Of a DNA stretch of 6,108 bases, positions 1 to 5,740 are shown one piece after another. Position numbers and translations under genes: made by a program. Location: NCBI GenBank assembly GCA_030612185.1, contig JAUWOI010000284.1, forward strand, positions 1 to 6,108, written 5' to 3'. The notes beneath the pieces are model-generated. The model had not been told where the DNA came from, did not search any database, and saw nothing but the letters and a program-made list of their open reading frames with translations. Every line of letters starts with the position of its first letter. Position 1 is the stretch's first letter. This stretch comes from Anaerolineae bacterium. GTDB taxonomy: Bacteria; Chloroflexota; Anaerolineae; B4-G1.

Positions 1-1
1 C

Positions 2-1099
2 GCTATTGACCTGGTGGCCTGCATAGACAAGGTCACCGAGGCAATTGGCTTGGGCAAGAAGGAGGAGCCTTCTGCGCCGCACAAGAAGCGCGGTAAGGGC
101 ATCGCCATCATGTGGAAAGCCCCGGCTATGCCGCCCAACCCTGGCAGTTCGGCCATCGTGCGCTTCAACGAGGACGCGACGGTTTACGTCGAGATCGGGG
201 CGCAGGAGTTGGGACAGGGATCCTTCACCGTCGCTGCGCAGATGGCGGCCCAGGCACTGGGCGTGCCCTACGAGTGGGTGCGCGTCTCCGCTCCGATAGA
301 CACCAGATACAGCCCTTACGAGTGGCAGACGGTGGCCAGCCGCATCACCTGGACTATGGGTAACGCGGTCAAGGCCGCCGCCGAGGACGCCAGGCGGCAG
401 ATTCTGGAGATCGTGGCGGACCACTGGGGCGAGGACCCCAGCGATCTGGACATCAAGGACGGCAAGGTTGTCTCCTACAAGTCCGAGCGGGAACAGCCAC
501 TCCAAAACATGGTCATCTACGGTCTGCCCAACAAGAACTTCGAGGGGTGGAAGGGTGGGCCTATCGTCGGGCGAGGCATGTTCATGCCGACCTACGTCAC
601 CAACCTGGATTTCGAGACCGGCCAGGGTCCCCGCGCCGTGGTGCACTACACCGTCGGCGCGCAGGCGGTGGACCTGGAGGTGGATACCGAGACCGGTCAG
701 ATCGAGGTGCTCAAGATAGCCAGTGCCTACGACGTGGGGAAGGCCATCAACCCCGACCTGGTCCTGGCGCAGATCGAGGGCGGCGCGGTTCACGGAATGA
801 GTTCGGCCTTCGAGGCGCTCAGGTTCGATGAGAAAGGCCGGCCTCTCAACCGCAGTCTGGTGGACTACCGCATTGTGACCGCTGTGGATGCGCCGCAGGA
901 GATCCACGGTGACTTCGTCGAGACGCCTTTGGAGGATGGGCCGTGGGGTGCGCGGGGCGTGGGCGAACACGTGATGGTGCAAACCGCGCCGGCGATCGCC
1001 AACGCGATCAACGACGCGCTCGGCATCCGCTTTAACGACCTGCCGCTTTCGGCGGAGAAGATCTTCCTGGCGTTGCAGGAACGGAAGGGGGAGGATTGA
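2..1099 (+). CDS. Xanthine dehydrogenase-family molybdopterin-binding subunit, C-terminal part (5' end outside window)
   Basis: This is the large, molybdopterin-binding subunit of a molybdenum hydroxylase, which hydroxylates purines, aldehydes or other N-heterocycles with water-derived oxygen. The frame is open from base 2 with no stop, so the GTG at 14 is internal and the gene begins outside the window. About 366 residues are present against roughly 700-800 for the family, so this is the second half, mainly the Mo-cofactor-binding region. Numbering from the GTG at 14, I see QELGQGSFT near 64-72, which is typical of cofactor binding. YDVGKAINPD at 239-248 and IEGGAVHGMSSA at 254-265 are family hallmarks. 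GARGVGE at 312-318 ends in the glutamate (E318) that matches the catalytic base of this family. The stop is TGA at 1097-1099. Substrate cannot be told from this part. FeS and FAD subunits are not in the window. The missing N-terminal half limits subfamily assignment, so xanthine dehydrogenase, CoxL-like and nicotinate-type enzymes all remain possible. Confidence 0.93.
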   Translation, partial: AIDLVACIDKVTEAIGLGKKEEPSAPHKKRGKGIAIMWKAPAMPPNPGSSAIVRFNEDATVYVEIGAQELGQGSFTVAAQMAAQALGVPYEWVRVSAPIDTRYSPYEWQTVASRITWTMGNAVKAAAEDARRQILEIVADHWGEDPSDLDIKDGKVVSYKSEREQPLQNMVIYGLPNKNFEGWKGGPIVGRGMFMPTYVTNLDFETGQGPRAVVHYTVGAQAVDLEVDTETGQIEVLKIASAYDVGKAINPDLVLAQIEGGAVHGMSSAFEALRFDEKGRPLNRSLVDYRIVTAVDAPQEIHGDFVETPLEDGPWGARGVGEHVMVQTAPAIANAINDALGIRFNDLPLSAEKIFLALQERKGED

Positions 1100-1120
1100 T
1101 AGATTTTGTAAAACTGGTAG

Positions 1121-1148
1121 ATTGGTAGAGCCGCATTGGTAGAGCCGC
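1121..1148. repeat. Perfect 14-bp tandem direct repeat, two copies
   Basis: ATTGGTAGAGCCGC occurs at 1121-1134 and again, directly abutting, at 1135-1148. A partial copy (CTGGTAG, 1114-1120) precedes it. The array lies 21 bases after the molybdenum-hydroxylase stop, and its last base is the first base of the following hairpin stem. It is non-coding. It may be replication slippage or a double binding site; the sequence does not decide. Confidence 0.85.
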
Positions 1149-1177
1149 AGCGGCGGGGGTTTTGCTCCCCGCCGCTG
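1148..1177 (+). terminator. GC-rich hairpin, probable terminator of the molybdenum-hydroxylase transcript
   Basis: CAGCGGCGGGG (1148-1158) pairs perfectly with CCCCGCCGCTG (1167-1177), giving an 11-bp stem with an 8-base loop. It lies about 50 bases after the stop codon at 1099. The bases after the stem (TTGTGCT) are not a real U-tract, so efficient intrinsic termination is uncertain. The hairpin could act with Rho or simply protect the 3' end. Its loop overlaps the possible -35 region of the kinase promoter. Confidence 0.55.
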
Positions 1178-1189
1178 TTGTGCTATACT
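1162..1189 (+). promoter_or_regulatory. Candidate extended -10 promoter for the sensor kinase gene
   Basis: TATACT at 1184-1189 matches five of six bases of the sigma-70 -10 box. It is preceded by TGC (1181-1183), the extended -10 motif. A weak -35 (TTGCTC, 1162-1167, 16-base spacer) matches only the TTG, which fits an extended -10 promoter that depends little on -35. Transcription would start near 1196, leaving a leader of about 75 bases before the ATG at 1271. This is a pattern match only. Confidence 0.5.
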
Positions 1190-1257
1190 GTAAAGGCATG
1201 CCAAGTCAGCACCGTGTTTCACACTTGAACACAGAACGCCGTGTGCGTCTGGCACTT

Positions 1258-1262
1258 GGGAG
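1258..1262 (+). promoter_or_regulatory. Ribosome binding site that decides the kinase start
   Basis: GGGAG at 1258-1262 is 8 bases upstream of the ATG at 1271. The alternative upstream in-frame GTG at 1241 has no Shine-Dalgarno sequence before it. The protein from the ATG also begins MKDEYKAKEQLIAELAELR, a typical opening for this kinase type, so ATG 1271 is preferred. Confidence 0.7.
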
Positions 1263-1270
1263 ACCGTGAG

Positions 1271-4222
1271 ATGAAAGATGAATATAAGGCCAAAGAGCAA
1301 CTCATCGCCGAGTTGGCGGAATTGCGCCGACGGCTGGCTGGATTGGAGGCGCTGGAGGCCGAGCACCAGCGGGCGGAGGAGACGCTGCAAAGAAAGGCCC
1401 GCCAGCAGGAACAACTCATCGAGACCGCCCGCCACCTGACCGCCAGCCTTGACGTCAAAGAGGTCTTAACCCGGATTGGCGTGGGGGCCAAAGAGATTCT
1501 AAACACCCACGGCTGCGCAATTTACCTCCTCGAAGAGGATGGCAAGACGCTGACTCCGGTCGTTGCTATCGCATCGTCGTACAAGGAAGAAATTCTCTTG
1601 ACCCCGCGCGGCGTCGAGGCCAGATTCACCGGCCAGGCAGTAAAGGCGAGGCGGGGCCTGATCTTTAACGACGCCGGGACTGATTTCTCCGGCCAGCAGA
1701 TTCCGGGCACCCCCGAGAAGGAGAAAGAGCATATCATCGTCGCGCCCTTTGTCGCTGACGGTGAGGTTCTCGGGGCGATGTGCCTCAATCGTATAGAGGC
1801 GCTCTTTTCCGAGGAAGACCTGGCCCTGGCCGAGACCTTTGCCACATACGCGGTGACTGCGCTGAAAAACGCCCAGGCGCATCGCAACCTGCAGCGCGAG
1901 GTAGAGGATCGCAGGCGGGTCGAGGAGTCGCTGCGGAAGCGCACCGAAGAAATTGAATTGCTCTACGAGGCCGGCCAACAACTCAGCCAGACTCTCGACA
2001 TTGACACCATCTATAACCAGTTGCACGCCCTCGTTTTCGGCATCATGGATTGCGACGCGCTTATCGTATCATCCTTCGATCCCGAAGACAAACTCATTCG
2101 TTGCGCTTTTGCCATTATTGAGGGAAATCAACAAGATGTCAGCCATCTCCCACCTCTTCCTCTGAATCCCGAGGAGCAGGGAACCCAAAGCCTGGCGATC
2201 CACACAGGGAAATCATTGTTGATCAGGGACTATCAGGCTCAGGTGGAGACCTCCAAGAAAGCATATTACATAGAGGAAGGAGAGATCGTAGATCACGACA
2301 AAGCACCTGATGATGCCGCCGTGACTCGTTCCGGCCTCGTCGTCCCCGTGAAACTTGAGGGGCAGGTGGTCGGGGTCATTCAGGTAACGAGCTACCGGCT
2401 CGATGCGTACACCGAGGACGACTTGAGAATCCTTGAAGCGCTGGCGTACCAGATCGCGGTGGCTAGTAACAATGCGCTTCTCTACCAGCAAGCCCAGGAC
2501 GAAATCGTCCAGCGCAGGCGGGCGGAGGAGGAGCGGGAACGATTGTTGGTGCAAATCCGGGAACAGGCCCAACGTGTACAGCAGATCATAGACACGGTGC
2601 CGGAAGGGGTGCTCTTGCTAGACGCCGATGGGCAGGTTATCCTGGCTAATCCAGTGGGAGAAAAAGACTTGGCCGTTCTGGCCGGCGACAGCGTGGGGGA
2701 CACTCTCACTCACCTGGGCGACCGCCCACTGGCGGAACTCTTGACCTCGCCCCCCAAGGGGCTGTGGCACGAGGTGGCGACGGCCGGCCCGTCACCACGG
2801 ACATTCGAGATCATCGCCCGGTGCATTGAGACCGGTCCCACGCCCAGCGGAGCCTGCCCTGCCACCGCGAGTACCACCGCGAGTACCACCGCGAGTACTC
2901 GTGGCGGGGCTCGTGGCGGTGAGCCTGTCGAAGGAGCCTGCCCTGAGCCTGTCGAAGGAGCCTGCCCTGAGCCTGTCGAAGGAGCCTGCCCTGAGCCTGT
3001 CGAAGGGTGGGTGCTGGTGATCCGCGACGTGACCCAGGAGCGCGAGATCGAACGGCGCATCCAGCAACAGGAGCGACTGGCCACCGTGGGCCAACTGGCC
3101 GCCGGCATCGCCCACGACTTTAACAACATCATGGCCACCATCGTCCTATACGCTCAGATGTCGGCAGGAGCAGAGGGAGTACCTGGCCGCGTCCGGGAGC
3201 GGATGATCACGATCAACCAGCAGGCCCAGCACGCAACCCGCCTGATCCAGCAGATCCTCGACTTTAGCCGGCGCGCGGTGCTAAAACGACAACCGCTGGA
3301 CCTGTCCCCGCTCTTGAAGGAGCAGATCAAACTGCTGGAGCGCACTCTGCCGGAGAGCATCGAGATCGATCTGGCCTACGGGCACGACGAGTACACAGTC
3401 AAGGCCGACCCAACGCGGATACAGCAGGCTATCACGAACCTGGCGGTCAACGCGCGAGACGCGATGCCGGAGGGAGGGAACCTGCACATCGGGTTGGAGC
3501 GGATAGCAGTCAGACCCAGCGAGTCACCGCCTTTGCCGGAGATGAAACCAGGCGAATGGGTGCAGGTAACGGTATCGGACACTGGGATAGGCATCCCGCC
3601 CGACGTGCTGCTGCACGTTTTCGATCCCTTCTTCACCACCAAAGCGCCGAGCCGGGGCACCGGGCTGGGACTGGCCCAGGTGCATGGCATCGTGACACAA
3701 CACGAGGGGTACATTGACGTGGAGAGCCAGTTGGGCCACGGGACGACCTTTACCATCTACCTGCCGGCCCTGGCGGTGGATTCGGCGGAACCGCTCACCA
3801 TCGCTGCGCTCAATGAACAGCCGTCGTTTGCCAAAGGGCAGGGAGAGACCATCCTGGTGGTGGAAGACGACCGTATCACACGAGAAGCGCTGGTGGATAG
3901 CCTGGAACTGCTGAACTACCGGACGCTGGAGGCGGCGGAGGGCCGGGAGGCGCTGGCGATTCTGGAGCAGCATGGCGACGAGATAGCGCTGGTGCTGAGC
4001 GATGTGGTGATGCCAGTGATGGGGGGTATTGCGTTGTTGCATACCCTGAGGGAACGCGAGATAGCAGTACGGATGGTGATGCTAACGGGTCATCCGTTGG
4101 AGAAAGAACTTCAAAACCTTCAAGCACAGGAAATGATAGACTGGCTGCTCAAACCGCCGAGCCTGGAGCAATTGGCCGAAGTAGTCGCGCGGGCGCTGAA
4201 AGAAGGGCAAACAGACTCATAG
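1271..4222 (+). CDS. Hybrid sensor histidine kinase: coiled coil, GAF, GAF, PAS, HisKA, HATPase, receiver
   Basis: This is a soluble two-component sensor kinase of 983 residues. No signal peptide or membrane segment is seen, so it should sense a cytoplasmic cue. Domains numbered from the ATG: coiled coil about 5-50; GAF about 57-200; GAF about 231-402; coiled linker; PAS about 434-590. HisKA follows, with the phospho-accepting His615 in LAAGIAHDFNN. HATPase has N727 in the N box (NLAVNARDAM), D770 in DTGIGIP, an F box (FDPFFTT) and GTGLGL at 796-801. The receiver has acidic pocket D866/D867, phospho-acceptor D911 (LSDVVMP), T939 and K961. All catalytic residues are present, so it looks active. 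The receiver is C-terminal with no output domain, which suggests a phosphorelay to an unlinked partner or self-inhibition. Residues 527-579 are repeat-derived and interrupt the PAS domain in frame. The second GAF coding region has lower GC (about 51% over 1981-2340) than its flanks. The gene is alone on its strand and converges with the DUF2877 gene. Confidence 0.95.
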   Translation: MKDEYKAKEQLIAELAELRRRLAGLEALEAEHQRAEETLQRKARQQEQLIETARHLTASLDVKEVLTRIGVGAKEILNTHGCAIYLLEEDGKTLTPVVAIASSYKEEILLTPRGVEARFTGQAVKARRGLIFNDAGTDFSGQQIPGTPEKEKEHIIVAPFVADGEVLGAMCLNRIEALFSEEDLALAETFATYAVTALKNAQAHRNLQREVEDRRRVEESLRKRTEEIELLYEAGQQLSQTLDIDTIYNQLHALVFGIMDCDALIVSSFDPEDKLIRCAFAIIEGNQQDVSHLPPLPLNPEEQGTQSLAIHTGKSLLIRDYQAQVETSKKAYYIEEGEIVDHDKAPDDAAVTRSGLVVPVKLEGQVVGVIQVTSYRLDAYTEDDLRILEALAYQIAVASNNALLYQQAQDEIVQRRRAEEERERLLVQIREQAQRVQQIIDTVPEGVLLLDADGQVILANPVGEKDLAVLAGDSVGDTLTHLGDRPLAELLTSPPKGLWHEVATAGPSPRTFEIIARCIETGPTPSGACPATASTTASTTASTRGGARGGEPVEGACPEPVEGACPEPVEGACPEPVEGWVLVIRDVTQEREIERRIQQQERLATVGQLAAGIAHDFNNIMATIVLYAQMSAGAEGVPGRVRERMITINQQAQHATRLIQQILDFSRRAVLKRQPLDLSPLLKEQIKLLERTLPESIEIDLAYGHDEYTVKADPTRIQQAITNLAVNARDAMPEGGNLHIGLERIAVRPSESPPLPEMKPGEWVQVTVSDTGIGIPPDVLLHVFDPFFTTKAPSRGTGLGLAQVHGIVTQHEGYIDVESQLGHGTTFTIYLPALAVDSAEPLTIAALNEQPSFAKGQGETILVVEDDRITREALVDSLELLNYRTLEAAEGREALAILEQHGDEIALVLSDVVMPVMGGIALLHTLREREIAVRMVMLTGHPLEKELQNLQAQEMIDWLLKPPSLEQLAEVVARALKEGQTDS
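2849..2860 (+). repeat. Orphan half-unit of the 24-bp repeat
   Basis: GGAGCCTGCCCT (encoding GACP) is identical to the second part of the 24-bp unit found downstream from 2921. It is separated from the rest of that array by exactly the 60-bp block of 12-bp units. It therefore looks like the left end of one array that was later split. Confidence 0.75.
2861..2920 (+). repeat. Five 12-bp units forming an imperfect inverted repeat inside the kinase gene
   Basis: Three left units (GCCACCGCGAGT at 2861, then ACCACCGCGAGT at 2873 and 2885) are followed by two inverted-type units (ACTCGTGGCGGG at 2897, GCTCGTGGCGGT at 2909). The junction holds a perfect 10-bp palindrome CGAGTACTCG (2892-2901). Pairing extends outward with a few G-U pairs and A-C mismatches. 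The block encodes ATAS, TTAS, TTAS, TRGG, ARGG, a low-complexity stretch in the PAS domain. Its 60 bp keep the reading frame. Confidence 0.9.
2921..3007 (+). repeat. 24-bp tandem repeat array (three full units plus a partial) inside the kinase gene
   Basis: Units start at 2921, 2945 and 2969, with a 15-base partial unit at 2993-3007. The full copies are identical. Each unit is made of a 13-base half (GAGCCTGTCGAAG) and an 11-base half (GAGCCTGCCCT) that share GAGCCTG. Translated in the kinase frame it gives EPVEGACP repeats. The repeat is free of stops in five of the six frames. From memory, similar GAGCTTGTCGAAGG / GAGCCTGTCGAAGG sequences recur as dispersed repeats in many environmental bacterial genomes; this needs a search. 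The perfect identity of copies implies recent expansion. Confidence 0.95.
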
Positions 4223-4295
4223 AAGCCCAACTCGAAAGACGCAGTTGTTCAGACTTCTGGCGCTGGCGCTGTATTGAGCGAGGAGCGAGGACAAA
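4223..4295. other. Convergent intergenic spacer, no clear terminator
   Basis: The 73 bases between the kinase stop (4222) and the DUF2877 stop (4296) should terminate both transcripts. I see only a weak structure: CAACT (4228-4232) with AGTTG (4243-4247), plus outer AGAAG (4221-4225) with CTTCT (4254-4258) and internal mismatches. No U-tract follows on either strand. It could be a poor bidirectional terminator, or termination may be Rho-dependent. Confidence 0.3.
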
Positions 4296-5201
4296 TCAGG
4301 CCGCCGAGTGGGTCCCTGCCCAGAGGAATCCTGCCAGAACATCTGCGCCGGAGGTGGCGCCGTGGACCAACACGCCTTGCACACCTCTGGCAACCTCTAC
4401 GTCGCTCCCGTGTGAAAGCGCCGTCAGCAGCGTGTGCCACGCTGCGCTACACTCGCCTCGTGCAGCCGCCTGCAGGAAGGCAGCGGAGAGGGTCGTAGTG
4501 CGAGGGGTGGCTGCTGCGACCAGGGTACGGCAGAACACACGGGGGTTGGAGTGGGCCAGCCATGCCCAGAGCATCACGCCGGTGAGAAAGTCATCGCCAG
4601 CGGGGGTCAGGCCGCTCCCCAGTCCCGCCAGTTGGGCCGCGCCCTCCCACAACTGACCGGGGTCTCCCCCCCACCCCGCCCGCAGGGCCTCGGCGGCCTC
4701 TCGCGCCACGGGGGCAAGGACCCTGGACACACAGCCAGCCTCTACTGCCTCTACTGAATGATCCGGCCCGCCTGCCCACTCCCACGCAAGCGGTAGGAGA
4801 CTGCCGGCGGGAGCGTTACGCAGGGCGAAGGCCCAGAGAAAGGGGAGGCGCGCTGTGATACCACCCCGGCCAGCCCGCAGCCTGTCCCAATCGGGGCGCG
4901 GGTCCCAGACGGCCGCCCCCTCCAGAACAATCTCCAACCCGCCAACCCGCAGCCGTCTCCCTTCCAGCCAGGCCGACATTCCGGGCTCGACGGCCGCGAA
5001 GTCGCCGGGCCTTCCGTGCACCACGACGTTGAGCGGCCCGTCGCCGACCTGCGGGAGCACTAAGGCTACCACGCGGCCGTCGGAGGTTACCAGGTTGCAG
5101 GCGTGCTCAAAAACGGCCAGTACCTGCGCGGCGAACGGCCCCTTCCAAAGTCGCTCCCACACCGGCTGGCTGATGGAACGAGCGACGATGTGCATGCTCA
5201 C
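4296..5201 (-). CDS. DUF2877 domain-containing protein (AllH/YlbF-like)
   Basis: This 301-residue protein matches the DUF2877 family. The hallmark is GLGSGLTPAGDDFLTG at residues 193-208. A second conserved region, GATSGADVLAGF, lies at 281-292, with RTTTLSAAFLQAAARGE around 234-250. Length is normal for the family and it appears intact. From memory, E. coli AllH (YlbF) belongs to this family and works with AllF (FdrA) and AllG (YlbE) in oxamate carbamoyltransferase, at the end of anaerobic allantoin breakdown. Neither partner is visible here, so that role is only a possibility and I give no symbol. The start is GTG at 5201-5199. It overlaps the upstream gene's stop by four bases (GTGA) and has GGAG 8 bases before it. 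An ATG two codons later (5195) is the alternative. No signal peptide or membrane helix is evident, so it is probably cytoplasmic. GC is very high in places (about 82% over 4861-4920). Confidence 0.85.
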   Translation of the reverse strand: MSMHIVARSISQPVWERLWKGPFAAQVLAVFEHACNLVTSDGRVVALVLPQVGDGPLNVVVHGRPGDFAAVEPGMSAWLEGRRLRVGGLEIVLEGAAVWDPRPDWDRLRAGRGGITARLPFLWAFALRNAPAGSLLPLAWEWAGGPDHSVEAVEAGCVSRVLAPVAREAAEALRAGWGGDPGQLWEGAAQLAGLGSGLTPAGDDFLTGVMLWAWLAHSNPRVFCRTLVAAATPRTTTLSAAFLQAAARGECSAAWHTLLTALSHGSDVEVARGVQGVLVHGATSGADVLAGFLWAGTHSAA

Positions 5202-5653
5202 CCGCGCATCTCCGTGCCGTTAATACAACTAGAGCTGAGCGGCCCCGCAACGCTATTCCATTTGATTTTCGCCAGGCATCCAATCAACGCAAGCAGTGCC
5301 CCTACGAACGTCACATAAATGCCAATATCTGTGGCTGCGTAGAAACCTGCTTCGGGGGCTATCTCCAGAATCCGCCGAAAGTCAAGAAACACAACTGATG
5401 CCGCTAGTGCCGCTAGAACGCCCCCTGTGAGCGTAAACCACCTACGAGCCACTCCCCCGAACAATAGCTCGCCAAGTACGAGTATCAGACCGACGCCGGT
5501 CGTCAGAACTCCGTCTCCTTCCCAGCCAGCTTCTATGCCCTCGTAGAAGGACCCACTAAGGCCAAATAGGTTAGGCACAGATATCCACGGATAAAACCCT
5601 CCGATGATCAAAAGAAGTGAGCCAACGAGTACCAGTATTCTGCCCTTGTTCAT
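5198..5653 (-). CDS. Small four-helix membrane protein, function unknown
   Basis: I do not recognise a named family for this 151-residue protein. Four hydrophobic segments are seen at about 5-24, 48-66, 73-91 and 108-128. The first ends in a FYPWIS motif, as in several small uncharacterised membrane proteins. The loop between helices 1 and 2 (about 25-47) is acidic and glycine/aromatic rich. The tail after residue 129 is polar. The ATG at 5653 is well supported by AAGGAG six bases upstream. The stop overlaps the DUF2877 start by four bases, so the two are translationally coupled and probably used together, though a mechanistic link is not evident. GC is about 54% (5281-5640), clearly lower than the DUF2877 gene downstream, which suggests separate origin or a constraint from hydrophobic codons. 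The 87-base gap to the upstream gene shows no convincing promoter. Confidence 0.8.
   Translation of the reverse strand: MNKGRILVLVGSLLLIIGGFYPWISVPNLFGLSGSFYEGIEAGWEGDGVLTTGVGLILVLGELLFGGVARRWFTLTGGVLAALAASVVFLDFRRILEIAPEAGFYAATDIGIYVTFVGALLALIGCLAKIKWNSVAGPLSSSCINGTEMRG
5210..5213 (-). promoter_or_regulatory. Shine-Dalgarno for the DUF2877 gene inside the end of the membrane-protein gene
   Basis: Read on the minus strand, GGAG lies in the last codons of the membrane-protein gene (ACG GAG ATG) and is 8 bases before the GTG at 5201. With the GTGA overlap this favours the GTG over the ATG at 5195 and suggests re-initiation by the same ribosomes. Confidence 0.6.
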
Positions 5654-5659
5654 TTGACA

Positions 5660-5665
5660 CTCCTT
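5660..5665 (-). promoter_or_regulatory. Strong ribosome binding site of the membrane-protein gene
   Basis: AAGGAG on the minus strand, 6 bases before the ATG at 5653, is a near-perfect Shine-Dalgarno sequence. It fixes the start of this gene and supports it being a real, translated gene. Confidence 0.8.
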
Positions 5666-5740
5666 CCCATGAGGTCATATCGACCCCGACCAGGAAAACT
5701 CCAGGCAGCCTAACACAGCAAATAGCACGCTTGGAAAGGC

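Noticed and set aside
1241..1270. GTG at 1241 as kinase start, adding ten residues
   Set aside because: No Shine-Dalgarno precedes it, while GGGAG is well placed for ATG 1271, where the typical N-terminus of such kinases begins.
1499..2026. Minus-strand 175-codon ORF opposite the kinase GAF region
   Set aside because: No recognisable motif, and the opposite strand encodes clear GAF and coiled-coil sequence. It is a shadow of GC-rich coding DNA.
2849..3007. CRISPR array
   Set aside because: Repeats are 12 and 24 bp, directly tandem, with no unique spacers, and lie inside a coding frame.
2710..3141. Minus-strand and alternative-frame ORFs over the kinase repeat (STGSGQAP, FDRLRAGS and SLSKEPAL repeats)
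   Set aside because: They exist because the 24-bp unit is stop-free in most frames. The kinase frame carries conserved PAS and HisKA motifs on both sides, so the others are shadows.
4354..4757. Plus-strand ORFs of about 100 codons opposite DUF2877
   Set aside because: They are in the antisense of a well-supported family gene, with biased composition and no motifs.
4871..4893. Relic of the kinase repeat in the DUF2877 gene (DRLRAG peptide in both)
   Set aside because: Only AGCCTGTC is shared at base level, and PDW.RLRA-like sequence is plausible for the protein itself, so chance or codon similarity suffices.
5654..5740. Promoter or terminator between the repeat-protein and membrane-protein genes
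   Set aside because: Only a weak TGCTATTTG (minus strand) without a matching -35 and a short GCAGCC/GGCTGC inverted pair 34 bases apart were found, which is too little to call.
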